Assembly (NCBI GenBank): GCA_964551315.1
Contig: CAZKCM010000002.1
Span: forward strand, 73,736 to 137,735
Direction of reading: 5' to 3'
DNA from: Virgifigura sp964551315
GTDB lineage: Bacteria; Pseudomonadota; Alphaproteobacteria; Dongiales; Dongiaceae
DNA length: 64,000 nt
This document shows, piece after piece, positions 30,425-39,403 of this stretch. The notes beneath the pieces are model-generated. The model made no database searches. It was not told where the DNA came from and worked only from the letters and a program-made list of their open reading frames with translations. Within the stretch, counting starts at the first letter, position 1, and each line of letters starts with the position of its first letter. Position numbers and translations under genes: made by a program.

Positions 30425-31345
30425 ATGACCGAACCGCCCTTCGATCCCACCCTTCTGCTCGTGGCGACAGGCGCTGCGATTCTGTGCCTGTGGTGGCTCG
30501 CATGGCTGCTCGTTCGATTGAGCGCGCGGGCGGTGGGCCGGTTGCCGGAACTCCTGGCCGGCCGCCGGGCCTGGACCCGAATCCATCCCTTGCGCGCGAT
30601 GCTGATGCAGCGGCTCCCCAGGACCTATGCCTTCCTTGCCCGCCGATTCGATCCGCGGGACTTTACCGGCCTGCCACTGACCTTGCTCGCGGCGGCGGCC
30701 CTCTACCTCGTCTCGCTGTTTGGCGGTCTCGTTGAGGAGCTGGGCGAAGCCGAGGAATTGGCCGCCTTCGACAACCGCATCGACGCGCTCGTCAATCCCT
30801 GGCGAACGACCTACCTGGCGGATCTCTTTGCATGGATCACGGATCTGGGCGGCAGCGCTGCGCTGGCCGCCGTCGCCTTCGTCACGACCGGATTCCTGTG
30901 GGCATATCGGCGGCTTCATTTCATCCTGCCGCTTTGGGTCAACATCGTCGGATCTCAGGCCACGACCTATCTCGGCAAGTTCGCCTTCGATCGCGCGCGA
31001 CCGGAGTTCGTCACCGACGTGACGGCCGTTTCGCCTTCCTTCCCCAGCGGCCACACAAGCGGGGCAATGGCCGTTTATGGATTCATCGCCTATGCCATCG
31101 CGCGGGACCTCACCGATCCGCGCCAGCGCTTCGAGGTGACCTTTTGGACGGCGGTTTTCATTGCCCTCATCGCGTTCAGCCGCGTCTTCCTCAGCGTTCA
31201 TTACGCGAGCGATGTCGTCGCCGGGTTCCTCGTCGGCGGGTTCTGGTTGTTGGTCGGCTTCGCCGTCGCCGAGTATCTGCGGCGGAGCCCGCCGGGCGGG
31301 GAGGACACGGAGGCTTCGGGCGGGTCCGGTGCCACAAGCCGCTGA
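30425..31345 (+). CDS. PAP2-family membrane phosphatase
   Basis: A 306-residue inner-membrane phosphatase with the full PAP2 signature: KFAFDRARPE (motif 1, KxxxxxxRP), SFPSGHTSG (motif 2) and SRVFLSVHYASDVVAG (motif 3, SRxxxxxHxxxD). Six or more hydrophobic helices frame these loops, which face the periplasm. Substrates in the family include undecaprenyl pyrophosphate, phosphatidylglycerol phosphate and lipid A phosphates; none can be chosen here. ATG 30425 precedes MTEPPFDP. A VanZ-family gene follows 180 bp downstream. Confidence 0.9.
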   Translation: MTEPPFDPTLLLVATGAAILCLWWLAWLLVRLSARAVGRLPELLAGRRAWTRIHPLRAMLMQRLPRTYAFLARRFDPRDFTGLPLTLLAAAALYLVSLFGGLVEELGEAEELAAFDNRIDALVNPWRTTYLADLFAWITDLGGSAALAAVAFVTTGFLWAYRRLHFILPLWVNIVGSQATTYLGKFAFDRARPEFVTDVTAVSPSFPSGHTSGAMAVYGFIAYAIARDLTDPRQRFEVTFWTAVFIALIAFSRVFLSVHYASDVVAGFLVGGFWLLVGFAVAEYLRRSPPGGEDTEASGGSGATSR

Positions 31346-31525
31346 CGGGGCGATCGCCGAACGAAAAAGCGAGGCCGGATCGCCGCGGCCTTCAAACGTG
31401 CCTTGCTCTGGATTACGTTCTGCCCGCACCGGTTCTCTTCGGCGGTTTGACGCAGCCCTTGCAGCAAGAGAGACTCCGTCCTCGGATTCCAGGAAGCGGC
31501 GCGTCCGTCCCGGTGAGCTCTTCGG

Positions 31526-32725
31526 GTGAGCCGATTCCATGAACCTCGGATGGTTGCCTTGCCGCTCCTGCTGCTGATTGTCGCCGCCCTGATCGTCTAC
31601 GGCTCGCTCTACCCCTTCGAATTTGCCCTCGCGAACGCCGATTCCCGGGCGCTGCACCGGCTTCTGACCATCGACCCGCTCGGGACCAGCCGCAGCGACA
31701 TCCTCGCCAATGTCGCGCTGTTCGTGCCGTTCGGCCTTGTCGGCGTAACGGCCGTGAGCGGGCGGGGCCTCAGGCCGGTGCGCATCCTGCTGGTTCTGCT
31801 CTTCGGGCTCGCCCTCGCGGTTGCGCTCCAGATCGTACAGCTCTTCATCCCGAGCCGTGTTCCCACGCTCACCGACGTCGTCTGGAACGGCCTTGGTCTC
31901 GCCCTCGGGGCGCTCGCCGCGACTCTGCCTGTCGTTCGTCGGCTGCTGCAGGGCCTGGAGCGCGCCCCCCGTCTCTCGGTGCCCGTGCTGCTGATCGGCG
32001 CGTGGATTGCCTACCGTCTCGCGCCCTTCGCGCCGTCGATCGACGTCCAGGTCATCAAGGACAGCCTCAAACCCCTGCTGCTGACGCCACGCCTGACGCC
32101 GCTCGGCGCGCTGCACGACGCCGTCGCCTGGTCGATCGTCCTGCATCTCTGGGCCGACGTCCGGATGCGCGGCCAGCGCGATCGCGTCTCTTTGCTGCTG
32201 ATCGCCGGCGTCTTCCTCGCCGAACTGCTCGTCATCGACAACGCGGTGAGCGCCGACAACCTCGCGGGTGCGCTCCTCGCCGTCGCCGTCTGGTGGCTGG
32301 TCCTCTACCGGGTGCCGGGCCGGGCCGCCTGGCTCGCGGCCTTCTTGCTCATCCTCCTGGTCTTCCAGGGGCTGGCCCCGTTCGAGTTGCGCGCCGGCAT
32401 CGCGGACTTCCGCTGGGCTCCGTTCGCCGGGGTGCTCGATGGTTCGACAGGGGCCGGTTTCGTCAACCTGCTCGAGAAGACGTTCCTTTATGGAAGCCTG
32501 GTCTGGCTCCTGCTGGAGATGCGGCTCGGCTGGGCCTGGGCGGCGCTGGTCTCGGTGGGTGTGCTCGTATTGATCGAGGCGGCGCAGACCGTCTTCGCCC
32601 ACCACACGCCGGAAATCACGGATCCGCTGCTCGCCCTGCTCATCGCCCTCCTGTTGGCGCTGTTGCCCGGGAGCCGGTGGGGAGCACCCGCCCTCTCCTT
32701 CGCGTCGCGGGGCCGGCGCGCCTGA
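31526..32725 (+). CDS. VanZ-family membrane protein with two VanZ-like halves
   Basis: A 399-residue polytopic membrane protein. The first half carries the VanZ pattern YGSLYPFEF, DILANVALFVPFG and LQIVQLFIPSRVPTLTDVVWN. A second, more divergent copy begins near residue 285 with LAPFELR, FVNLLEKTFLYGS and IEAAQTVFAHHTPEITDPLL. VanZ proteins are linked to teicoplanin tolerance in Gram-positives, but the wider family has no settled role. GTG 31526 or ATG 31550 (MVALPLLLL) could start it. Paired with a PAP2 phosphatase, which hints at envelope lipid or glycan work. Confidence 0.8.
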   Translation: MSRFHEPRMVALPLLLLIVAALIVYGSLYPFEFALANADSRALHRLLTIDPLGTSRSDILANVALFVPFGLVGVTAVSGRGLRPVRILLVLLFGLALAVALQIVQLFIPSRVPTLTDVVWNGLGLALGALAATLPVVRRLLQGLERAPRLSVPVLLIGAWIAYRLAPFAPSIDVQVIKDSLKPLLLTPRLTPLGALHDAVAWSIVLHLWADVRMRGQRDRVSLLLIAGVFLAELLVIDNAVSADNLAGALLAVAVWWLVLYRVPGRAAWLAAFLLILLVFQGLAPFELRAGIADFRWAPFAGVLDGSTGAGFVNLLEKTFLYGSLVWLLLEMRLGWAWAALVSVGVLVLIEAAQTVFAHHTPEITDPLLALLIALLLALLPGSRWGAPALSFASRGRRA

Positions 32726-32846
32726 ACCGGTGAACCCCCTTCGGCCGTCCGGGATCTTTGCGGCTCGCCGCCCGAGGGGACTCGTTGGGGCCAAGGGCCG
32801 GGCACGGCGGCCGTCTCATGGCCCCGGGATATGGCCTCGAAAGGGG

Positions 32847-33050
32847 CTATTTCGGAAAGATCCGGTCCCGGACGCGCCGGCCGAAGCCGACGGGATCGCG
32901 GCGCGGATCGACCTCGCGCGCCGCGGCGGCGATCTCCTGGCCGGCCTGCTCGAGATGAGGGCGCAGTCGCCGCGCCGTCTCGATGGCCCTGGCCCGCATA
33001 TGCGGGTCGGCGGCCACCTGGCGTGCGAGCGTAAAGAGAATTCGTTTCAT
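32847..33050 (-). CDS. Small basic helical protein, hypothetical
   Basis: A 67-residue frame, MKRILFTLARQVAADP..., amphipathic and Arg-rich, ending in RRVRDRIFPK. Composition is orderly, with charged residues at helical spacing, and the frame sits 43 bp downstream of another short minus-strand gene. No family recognised. Confidence 0.5.
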   Translation of the reverse strand: MKRILFTLARQVAADPHMRARAIETARRLRPHLEQAGQEIAAAAREVDPRRDPVGFGRRVRDRIFPK

Positions 33051-33093
33051 GCCATGCCTCCGATCCCGGCGCTTGCCGCTCGGTCCAGCGATC

Positions 33094-33393
33094 TCAACGC
33101 CTCGGCGCCAGCCGGTGCGCGATCCAGCCGATAAAAAGGACGACGATCACGCCGAGGACCCACACGCCGACGACGAGCCCGAAGCCGACCGTCTGGAACA
33201 GTCCGAGCAGCCACGAGACGAACGCCACCCCCTCCGGCGCGACCGGGACGGTATCCGAATGCCGGATCACCGCGTCGCCGATCAGGTTCAACAGAGCATA
33301 GGCGCCGAAGCAGGTCGCCGTCCACAGGGCGAGGATGACAAGCTTCGTACCCAGAATGATCCGTCGCACGTCATCCGCTCCGTGGCCGTTCAC
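33094..33393 (-). CDS. Small two-helix membrane protein, hypothetical
   Basis: A 99-residue protein with two clear transmembrane helices (KLVILALWTATCFGAYALLN, about 17-36, and the stretch FGLVVGVWVLGVIVVLFIGW, about 71-90) joined by a polar loop, and a basic C-terminus (HRLAPRR). Start MNGHGADDVRR has polar N-terminal residues. Followed by the small basic protein; function unknown. Confidence 0.6.
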   Translation of the reverse strand: MNGHGADDVRRIILGTKLVILALWTATCFGAYALLNLIGDAVIRHSDTVPVAPEGVAFVSWLLGLFQTVGFGLVVGVWVLGVIVVLFIGWIAHRLAPRR

Positions 33394-33506
33394 GCTGCCG
33401 GGCAGGTAGGCGTTCGGGCGCGTGCCGGCAAGGCAGCGCGTCTGCCGAAGGCGTCAATGGCCGCCCGCCTTGCGCCGGACCTTGCCCCGGAAGACGTAAC
33501 AGGAAT

Positions 33507-33713
33507 TCCCGGCACGATGCCCCGCGCGAACGTTGCCAGCAGCGATCCGTAATGGAACGAGCGGTCCCAATGGGGACGGCCCCGCTCCTCCGCCTCGAAG
33601 CGGAACTCGAAGGTGACGCCGCGGAAGATCGGCGCGACCAGCATGATCAGGATCGGGATGTAGAGGGCCGGCAGCAGGACGGCCTCGGCCAGCGGGAAGG
33701 CGGCAAAGGTTCC
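33507..33713 (-). pseudogene. Remnant of cytochrome bd oxidase subunit II (cydB)
   Basis: About 69 codons match the early part of CydB: FAAFPLAEAVLLPALYIPIL, then IFRGVTFEFRFEAE, HWDRSFHYGSLLATFARG. In an intact gene of about 340-380 codons this segment follows the NETWLV loop. Upstream the frame runs into unrelated Arg/Ser-rich sequence, and downstream it ends in shadow-like residues, so both ends are lost. No cydA is present. The fragment lies between an SDR gene and two small membrane-protein genes. Confidence 0.8.
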
Positions 33714-33765
33714 CGATGTTCGTCGGCAACGCAGCGACGGGCGGGACGGCCGCCGAGTCAGCGCA

Positions 33766-34482
33766 TCAATAGGTGTGCTCCAGCACACAGTTGACCGGCA
33801 GTTCGGCGACGGACGCGTTGTTTGGCAGGGAAAGCAGCATGCTGACGAGCCGGGCCACCGTTTCGGGCGCGATCATGTCGTCCGGCGAAACGCTGCCGAC
33901 ATCCATCGTCATGTCCGTCCGCACGAAGCCGGGGCACAGCGCGGTGCTGCGAACCCCGTGCTCCCACCCGCTGAACCGGGCCGCGTGGGCGAGCGCAAGG
34001 CTGGCGAACTTGCTCATCGCGTACCCGGCGGCCGAGGCGCTCTTTACCCGCTTGCCGGACAGCGAGACGAGCGTGACGATCCGCCCGGCGCCGCTCGCCT
34101 TGAGGTGCGGAAAGGCCTCGCGGATCAGCCGATAGGGCCCCTTCACGTTCACCTCCCAGAGGGCGTCGAGGACCGTCTCGTCATCGTCCTCGACACTGAA
34201 GGGCCGAAGGATCCCGGCGTTGTTCACCAGCCCGTCGATCCGGCCGAAATAGGCCGCCGTGGCCGCGACCCAATCCTGTGCCGCGCCGGCGTCGCGCGCC
34301 TCGTAGGGATGGACGAACACCCGCGCCGTTGCCATTCCTGCCGTGATGCCGGCGAGCTTCGTCACGTCGCGGGCGCCGAGGCTGAGATTGTAGCCGTCGG
34401 CATAGAGGCGCCTCGCGACGGCGCGTCCGATTCCCCGGTTGGCGCCGGACACAAGGATCACGCGCTCTTCGGGTGGCAGCAT
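33766..34482 (-). CDS. Short-chain dehydrogenase/reductase
   Basis: Classical SDR of 238 residues: nucleotide-binding GANRGIG (about 14-20), NNAG (about 88-91), catalytic Ser in VSLSGKRV and the YAMSK pair Tyr-Lys, then LCPGFVRTDM. An Arg near the end of the first strand region (GARD) suggests NADP preference, a weak inference. ATG 34482 is preferred; a GTG one codon earlier exists. Substrate unknown. It ends next to the cydB remnant. Confidence 0.9.
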   Translation of the reverse strand: MLPPEERVILVSGANRGIGRAVARRLYADGYNLSLGARDVTKLAGITAGMATARVFVHPYEARDAGAAQDWVAATAAYFGRIDGLVNNAGILRPFSVEDDDETVLDALWEVNVKGPYRLIREAFPHLKASGAGRIVTLVSLSGKRVKSASAAGYAMSKFASLALAHAARFSGWEHGVRSTALCPGFVRTDMTMDVGSVSPDDMIAPETVARLVSMLLSLPNNASVAELPVNCVLEHTY

Positions 34483-34709
34483 CACGGGGGCTTCCCTGCG
34501 CGTCGATCAATCGAATGCCAAATCCTACGCCCTGCCGCCGGCCGGGGGAAGGGGGGGCGAAACCGTCAAGGCACGCGAAGGGCGATTCGGTTGCACGGCC
34601 TGCACCCCGCGGTTGGGTGGCCGCTGCAACGGAGCGTTGATCTTTGCGGCGGGATCGGGTTGTTTCCGGTGGTCGCCTCGGCGCGCTGTCCCGGTCAAAC
34701 GAGAATCCC

Positions 34710-35519
34710 ATGTCCCTGCAGCCCCTCGATCGCTTTCCCCTTGCCGCGCGGCGGCGCGTCCGCGGCCTTCTCACCGATATCGACGACACGCTGACCACGG
34801 AAGGGAAGCTGACCGCCGCGGCCTACGCGGCGCTGGAGCGGCTGCAGGCGGTCGGCATCCTCACCTTCGCCATCACCGGCCGGCCGGCGGGCTGGTGCGA
34901 TCACATCGCCCGCATGTGGCCCGTCGACGGCGTCGTCGGCGAGAACGGCGCCTTCTATTTCCGTTACGATGCCGGGCGGCGAAAGCTGGTGAAGCGGTAT
35001 CTCCTGCCCGAGGAGACGCGCGCCGCCAACCGGCGCCGGCTGGAGGTGCTGCGCGAGCGCATTCTCGCCGCCGTGCCGGGCGCGGCGGTCGCGTCCGACC
35101 AGCTCTATCGCGAGTCCGATCTCGCCATCGACTTCTGCGAGGACGTCGCGCCGCTGCCGCGGGCCGAGGTGGACCGGATCGTCGCCCTGTTCGAGGAGGC
35201 CGGCGCCACCGCCAAGGTCAGCTCGATCCACGTCAACGGCTGGTTCGGCACCTACGACAAGCTCGGCATGACGCGCATCATGCTCCGCGAAGCGTTCGGC
35301 ATCGACCTCGATGCGAGCCGGGACGAGTTCGTCTTCGCCGGCGATTCGCCGAACGACTCGCCGATGTTCGCCTTCTTCCCGCATGCGGTCGGCGTGGCCA
35401 ACATCCGCGACTTCGCCGACCGGCTTACGGCCACCCCCGCCTATGTGACCGAGGCGCGGGCCGGCGCGGGCTTCGTCGAGATCGCGGAGGCGCTGCTGGC
35501 CGCGCGCCGTTCGGGCTGA
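34710..35519 (+). CDS. HAD-IIB (Cof/sucrose-phosphatase-type) hydrolase
   Basis: A 269-residue cytoplasmic HAD phosphatase. Motif I is DIDDTLT (about 22-28), motif II the Thr of AITGRPAGW, motif III the Lys of YDKLGM and motif IV GDSPNDSPMF. The C2-type cap lies between the second and third motifs. Relatives act on sugar phosphates such as sucrose or mannosyl-glycerate phosphates; the substrate here is not deducible. ATG 34710 starts MSLQPLDRFPLA. Confidence 0.85.
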   Translation: MSLQPLDRFPLAARRRVRGLLTDIDDTLTTEGKLTAAAYAALERLQAVGILTFAITGRPAGWCDHIARMWPVDGVVGENGAFYFRYDAGRRKLVKRYLLPEETRAANRRRLEVLRERILAAVPGAAVASDQLYRESDLAIDFCEDVAPLPRAEVDRIVALFEEAGATAKVSSIHVNGWFGTYDKLGMTRIMLREAFGIDLDASRDEFVFAGDSPNDSPMFAFFPHAVGVANIRDFADRLTATPAYVTEARAGAGFVEIAEALLAARRSG

Positions 35520-35665
35520 CATTGCGCACGCCCGAAACGGAAGGCGGGCGAATATCTCGAACGGAGGGAGACCGTACGTCTTTTGTCTGCTTGACGATGT
35601 TCGCCACCCTCGCGATGAATGGTACGGCTCTCAGGGGGGCCAATCCAACCAGGGGCAACTCGACC

Positions 35666-36157
35666 ATGAGATCCGTCTCTGCTGCGGTGCTGAGCCTCCT
35701 CGGCTTGGCCTGCGCGACCTCCGCGATCGCGAATGACGCCGTCAAGCGCGGCGAATACCTTGTCAGGATTATGGATTGCACCGGTTGCCATACGGGCGGG
35801 GCGCTCGTGGGCAAGCCCGATCCGGCGCTCTTCCTCGCCGGCTCGACCATCGGCTTCGGGGTTCCCGGTTTCGGGATCTTCTATCCGCCCAACCTGACGC
35901 CGGATCCGAAAACCGGTCTCGGTGAATGGAGCGAAGACGACATCGTTGCGGCGATTCGGACCGGTATCCGGCCGGATGGGCGCGAGTTGGCGCCGGTGAT
36001 GCCCTGGCGCTCCTATGCCGCGCTCACGGACGAGGATGCTCGCGCCGTCGCGGCCTATCTCAAGAGCCTGCCGCCCGTGCGCTCGGAGGTGCCGCCGGTC
36101 ACCGGGCCGGACGAGCAGGCGCCCGCGCCCTATCTGAGCGTCGTTTCGCCGGAGTGA
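35666..36157 (+). CDS. Periplasmic c-type cytochrome (single heme)
   Basis: A 163-residue exported cytochrome c: signal peptide MRSVSAAVLSLLGLACATSA, one CTGCH heme site near residue 40, and a probable axial Met in ELAPVMPWRSY. The pattern GEYLVRIMDCTGCH and WSEDDIVAAIRTGIRPDG is that of monoheme domains found in the cytochrome subunits of membrane dehydrogenases for sugars and alcohols. It would be matured by the Ccm system encoded at the left of the window. No dehydrogenase gene is adjacent, so the partner is unknown. Confidence 0.88.
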   Translation: MRSVSAAVLSLLGLACATSAIANDAVKRGEYLVRIMDCTGCHTGGALVGKPDPALFLAGSTIGFGVPGFGIFYPPNLTPDPKTGLGEWSEDDIVAAIRTGIRPDGRELAPVMPWRSYAALTDEDARAVAAYLKSLPPVRSEVPPVTGPDEQAPAPYLSVVSPE

Positions 36158-36174
36158 CGGGGTCGGCCCGTCAC
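36154..36174 (+). terminator. Stem-loop at the end of the cytochrome c gene
   Basis: Perfect 8 bp stem GTGACGGG/CCCGTCAC with a 5 nt loop; the cytochrome TGA stop lies inside the left arm. No T-run follows, so strength is uncertain. Confidence 0.45.
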
Positions 36175-36204
36175 GCGATCGCCGCCAGGCGCGGGCGGCG
36201 CGGC

Positions 36205-36301
36205 CTACGCACGCAAAGCGATCCAGCCGGGTGGATCGCTGGCCGGAAAGGATTCCTCGGAGGCGCGCGTTACCGGGTCGGTGTCGATCTCTCTGTCGCG
36301 C
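36205..36301 (-). CDS. C-terminal end of a small EESFPASDPP-type protein (cut by gap)
   Basis: The last 31 residues of a minus-strand gene, containing ASEESFPASDPPGW, a signature found near the end of many small alphaproteobacterial proteins of unknown function. The rest is in the N run. Whether it belongs to the importer operon on the other side of the gap cannot be known. Confidence 0.65.
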
Positions 36302-36401
36302 NNNNNNNNNNNNNNNNNNNNNNNNNNNNNNNNNNNNNNNNNNNNNNNNNNNNNNNNNNNNNNNNNNNNNNNNNNNNNNNNNNNNNNNNNNNNNNNNNNN
36401 N
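36302..36401. other. Assembly gap (100 N)
   Basis: Exactly 100 N, interrupting the 3' end of the DppF-like ATPase and the 5' end of the small EESFPASDPP protein. Confidence 0.98.
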
Positions 36402-37337
36402 GCGGCAGCGCGGCATCGCCTTCGGGCAGCGCGGATGGAAGGGGCAGCCCGGCGGCGGCGCTTCCGGATTCGGAACGTCGCCGCCGAGCACGATCCGCTC
36501 GCGCCGCCGCTCCGGCTCTGGTTGCGGGATCGCCGAGATCAGCGCCTGGGTGTAGGGATGCGCAGGGCGCTCGTAGAGGTCGTCGGTGTCCGCCGTCTCG
36601 ACGACGCGGCCGAGATACATCACCGCCACGCGGTCGCTGATGTGCTCGACGACGGCGAGGTCGTGCGAGATGAAGACGTAGGACAGGCCCAGCCGCTCCT
36701 TCAGGTCGGCCAGCAGGTTCAGGATCTGCGACTGGATCGAGACGTCGAGCGCGGAGACCGGCTCGTCGGCGATCACCAGCTTCGGTTCCAGCGCGATCGC
36801 GCGGGCGATGCCGATTCGCTGGCGCTGGCCGCCGGAAAACTCGTGCGGATAGCGGCGCGCTGCGTCGGCCTCGAGCCCCACGGTCCGCAGCAGTTCGGCG
36901 ACCTTGCGGCGGCGCGTCTCGCGGCTGCCGATGCCGTGGATCGCCAGAGGTTCGGCGATGATGGCGCCGACCGTAAAGCGCGGATCGAGGGAGGCGTAGG
37001 GATCCTGGAAGACGAGCTGCATGTCGCGCCGGCGCGCCCGCAACGCCCGCGGCCCCAGCGCGAGGAGGTCTTCGCCCTCGAACCGGATGGCGCCGGCGGT
37101 GGGCTCGACGAGGCGCAGGGCGACGCGCGCGAGGGTCGATTTGCCGCAACCCGATTCCCCGACGATGCCGAGGGTTTCGCCGCGCCGCAGCGTCAGGCTG
37201 ACACCGTCCACCGCGTGCACGACGCCGGTGCCGTCCTTCGACCGGAAATGCTTGACGACCTCGACGAGCTCGAGCAGCGGCGGCTCGCCGGACGCGGCCT
37301 CCTCGCCGATGGCGCGGCTCATGGGCACGGGCTTCAT
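36402..37337 (-). CDS. Oligopeptide/opine-type ABC importer ATPase, DppF-like (3' end in gap)
   Basis: Second ATPase of the importer. The 312 visible residues show Walker A GESGCGKST, Q-loop QLVFQDPYASLDPR, signature FSGGQRQR, Walker B LVIADEPVSALD, the switch His in ISHD, and the OppF-type Cys motif CPFHPRCPKAMPRC that can hold an iron-sulfur cluster. The gene breaks off at the N run, probably 15-30 residues short. Its ATG at 37337 overlaps the stop of the preceding ATPase gene (ATGA). Confidence 0.93.
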
Positions 37338-38317
37338 GCGCATGGGTTCCAGCAGGCGGCGTCGTGGTCCGGGCGGTGCGGCAGCAGCGGTGGCCGCTCG
37401 GCGCGGCAGCGCGGCAGCGCCCGGGAGCAGCGCTCGGCGAAGCTGCAGCCGGTCCCGCGCGCGCCGGGCGGCGGCACCATGCCCGGGATCGTCGGCAGCC
37501 GGCCGCCGCGCCGCCGTGCAGCCAGCCGCGGAGTCGCGGCGAGCAATCCGGCGGTGTAGGGATGGACCGGCCGCGCGAAGACCGCGCCGGTGCCGCCCCG
37601 CTCGACGACGCGGCCGGCATACATGACGACGATCTCGTCGCAGGTTTCCGCAACGACGCCGAGGTCGTGGGTGATCAGCAGAATGGCCATGCCCAGCTCG
37701 CGCTGCAGGCGCCGCAGAAGCTCGAGGATCTGCGCCTGGATGGTCACGTCGAGGGCGGTGGTCGGCTCGTCGGCGATCAGAAGCCGCGGATGGCAGACCA
37801 GGGCCATGGCAATCATGACGCGCTGACGCAGGCCGCCCGAAAGCTGATGCGGGTACTGGTCGACGCGCCGCTCGGCCGCGCCGACGCCGACGAGCCGCAG
37901 GATCTCGATGCTCTTCTCGCGCGCCGCCGCAGCGCTCATGCCGCGGTGGAGCCGCAGGACCTCGCCGATCTGGAAACCAACGGAAAGGGTCGGGTTCAGG
38001 CTGGTCATCGGCTCCTGGAAGACCATGCCGATGCGGTCGCCACGCACCGCGCGCATGGCGGTCTCGTTGAGCGCCAGGAGGTCCGTGCCCTCGAACAGCA
38101 CGCGGCCGCCCTCCACCCGGCTGGGCGGGGAGGGGAGAAGGCGCATGATCGACATGGCGGTCACGCTCTTGCCGCACCCGGACTCGCCGACGAGGCCGAC
38201 CGTGCGGCCGGCGGGCACCGCGAAGGACACGCCCTCGACGACCGTGACGCGGCCCTCCTCGGTCGCGAAGCTTATCGAGAGGTCCTCGACCCGGAGGAGC
38301 GTCGATTCCTTGATCAT
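37334..38317 (-). CDS. Oligopeptide/opine-type ABC importer ATPase, DppD-like
   Basis: First ATPase, 327 residues: Walker A GESGCGKSV, Q-loop MVFQEPMTSLNP, signature LSGGLRQR, Walker B LLIADEPTTALD, switch His in ITHD, and the C-terminal Cys cluster region GCSFAERCSRALPRC. Start MIKESTLLRVEDL. It follows the acetamidase gene by 53 bp and overlaps the DppF-like gene by 4 bp. All motifs are canonical. Confidence 0.93.
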   Translation of the reverse strand: MIKESTLLRVEDLSISFATEEGRVTVVEGVSFAVPAGRTVGLVGESGCGKSVTAMSIMRLLPSPPSRVEGGRVLFEGTDLLALNETAMRAVRGDRIGMVFQEPMTSLNPTLSVGFQIGEVLRLHRGMSAAAAREKSIEILRLVGVGAAERRVDQYPHQLSGGLRQRVMIAMALVCHPRLLIADEPTTALDVTIQAQILELLRRLQRELGMAILLITHDLGVVAETCDEIVVMYAGRVVERGGTGAVFARPVHPYTAGLLAATPRLAARRRGGRLPTIPGMVPPPGARGTGCSFAERCSRALPRCRAERPPLLPHRPDHDAACWNPCA

Positions 38318-38370
38318 GCCTCGATGATGGCCCTCGTGCCCGACCGGTCGACGCGTGAGGGCCGCGCCGA

Positions 38371-39315
38371 TCAGTTGAACACCACGCGCGGGAAGTAGAG
38401 CGACACCACCCAGTTCGGCTGGTCGACGATCTCGCTGATCCGCAGATCGGCGCAGACACTGCACAGCATGTAGGCCTCGACCGCCGAGAGACCGTGGCGC
38501 GCCGTCAGAAGGTCGATCATGCCGCTGACGGCGGCGCGTGCGCCCTCCATCAGGTCCGGCCCGATGCCGGTCGTGACCTCATAGCCGTCAACGTCGAAAT
38601 GACGGCTGACCGGACCCGCCGTGGTGAAGCGGGGGAAGGCGAGGTTCGCGCCCTTCACCAGCTCGAACTTGAGGGCGACGGTCATCGGGCTCTCGATGGC
38701 GGTGCCGCAGACCTCCCCATCGCCCTGGGCCGCATGGGTGTCGCCGACGGAGAACAGGCCGCCCCGAACCTCGACCGGCAGATAGAGCTCCGTGCCTGCG
38801 GCGATGTCGCGGATGTCCATGTTGCCGCCGACCCGGCGCGGCGGAACGACGCTGTGCTGCCCGGCCTCGGCCGGGGCGAGGCCGATCGTCCCGCAGAACG
38901 GCCGCAGCGGCACGCGCCCGCCGGGGCCGTAGAGCGACGGTGCAAGGCTCGCCGGATCGTAGGACCAGAGATGCAGCGCCGGCTCCGGGAACTGGTCGGC
39001 GAGAAGCCCGAAGCCCGGGATGTTCGCGGTCCAGCCCCAGCCCGAGGGCTCGAACGCCAGCACCGTCACCTTGATCGCGTCGCCCGGTTCCGCGCCGTCG
39101 ACGAAGACGGGGCCAGTGACCGGGTTGACCTTGCCGAAATCCAGCGCGGCGAGATCGGCGAGCGTCGATTTCGGGCCGAGCTGCCCGCCGGAGGAATCGA
39201 TGGTGTGGAACTCCACCGTCTCTCCCGGCGCGACCGTCAGCACCGGCGGATTTGCGTTGTTCCAGCCGAAATGGCTGTTCGTCTTGTGGATCGTGTGGTT
39301 GCAGGTGGTGGTCAT
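38371..39315 (-). CDS. Acetamidase/formamidase family protein
   Basis: A 314-residue amidohydrolase of the FmdA/AmdA family, which releases ammonia from short-chain amides such as formamide or acetamide. Recognisable stretches are TIHKTNSHFGWNNANPP near the N-terminus, EPGDAIKVTVLAF, RVGGNMDIRDIAAG, and SVGDTHAAQGDGEVCGTAIE, the conserved metal/active-site loop with His, Asp, Glu and Cys. The gene is embedded between the binding-protein gene and the ATPase genes of an ABC importer, so it probably acts on the imported solute after entry, which is inference. Start MTTTCNHTIHKT. Confidence 0.9.
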   Translation of the reverse strand: MTTTCNHTIHKTNSHFGWNNANPPVLTVAPGETVEFHTIDSSGGQLGPKSTLADLAALDFGKVNPVTGPVFVDGAEPGDAIKVTVLAFEPSGWGWTANIPGFGLLADQFPEPALHLWSYDPASLAPSLYGPGGRVPLRPFCGTIGLAPAEAGQHSVVPPRRVGGNMDIRDIAAGTELYLPVEVRGGLFSVGDTHAAQGDGEVCGTAIESPMTVALKFELVKGANLAFPRFTTAGPVSRHFDVDGYEVTTGIGPDLMEGARAAVSGMIDLLTARHGLSAVEAYMLCSVCADLRISEIVDQPNWVVSLYFPRVVFN

Positions 39316-39347
39316 CGATGCGGCTCCGCTGCTGCGGTTGAAGCGCG

Positions 39348-39380
39348 GAGACACGGAGGGCGGGGTTCCCTCCGTGTCTC
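39348..39380 (-). terminator. Stem-loop between the binding-protein and amidase genes
   Basis: A perfect 13 bp inverted repeat GAGACACGGAGGG/CCCTCCGTGTCTC with a 7 nt loop inside the 88 bp spacer. In an operon this position is typical of stem-loops that stabilise binding-protein mRNA and lower downstream expression. Confidence 0.6.
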
Positions 39381-39403
39381 GCTTGCACCCGCGCTCCCGT
39401 TTC

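Noticed and set aside
33390..33788. Full 132-residue minus-strand protein over the cydB fragment
   Set aside because: Only the central 69 codons resemble a protein family; both ends are unrelated shadow-like sequence, so it is treated as a pseudogene.
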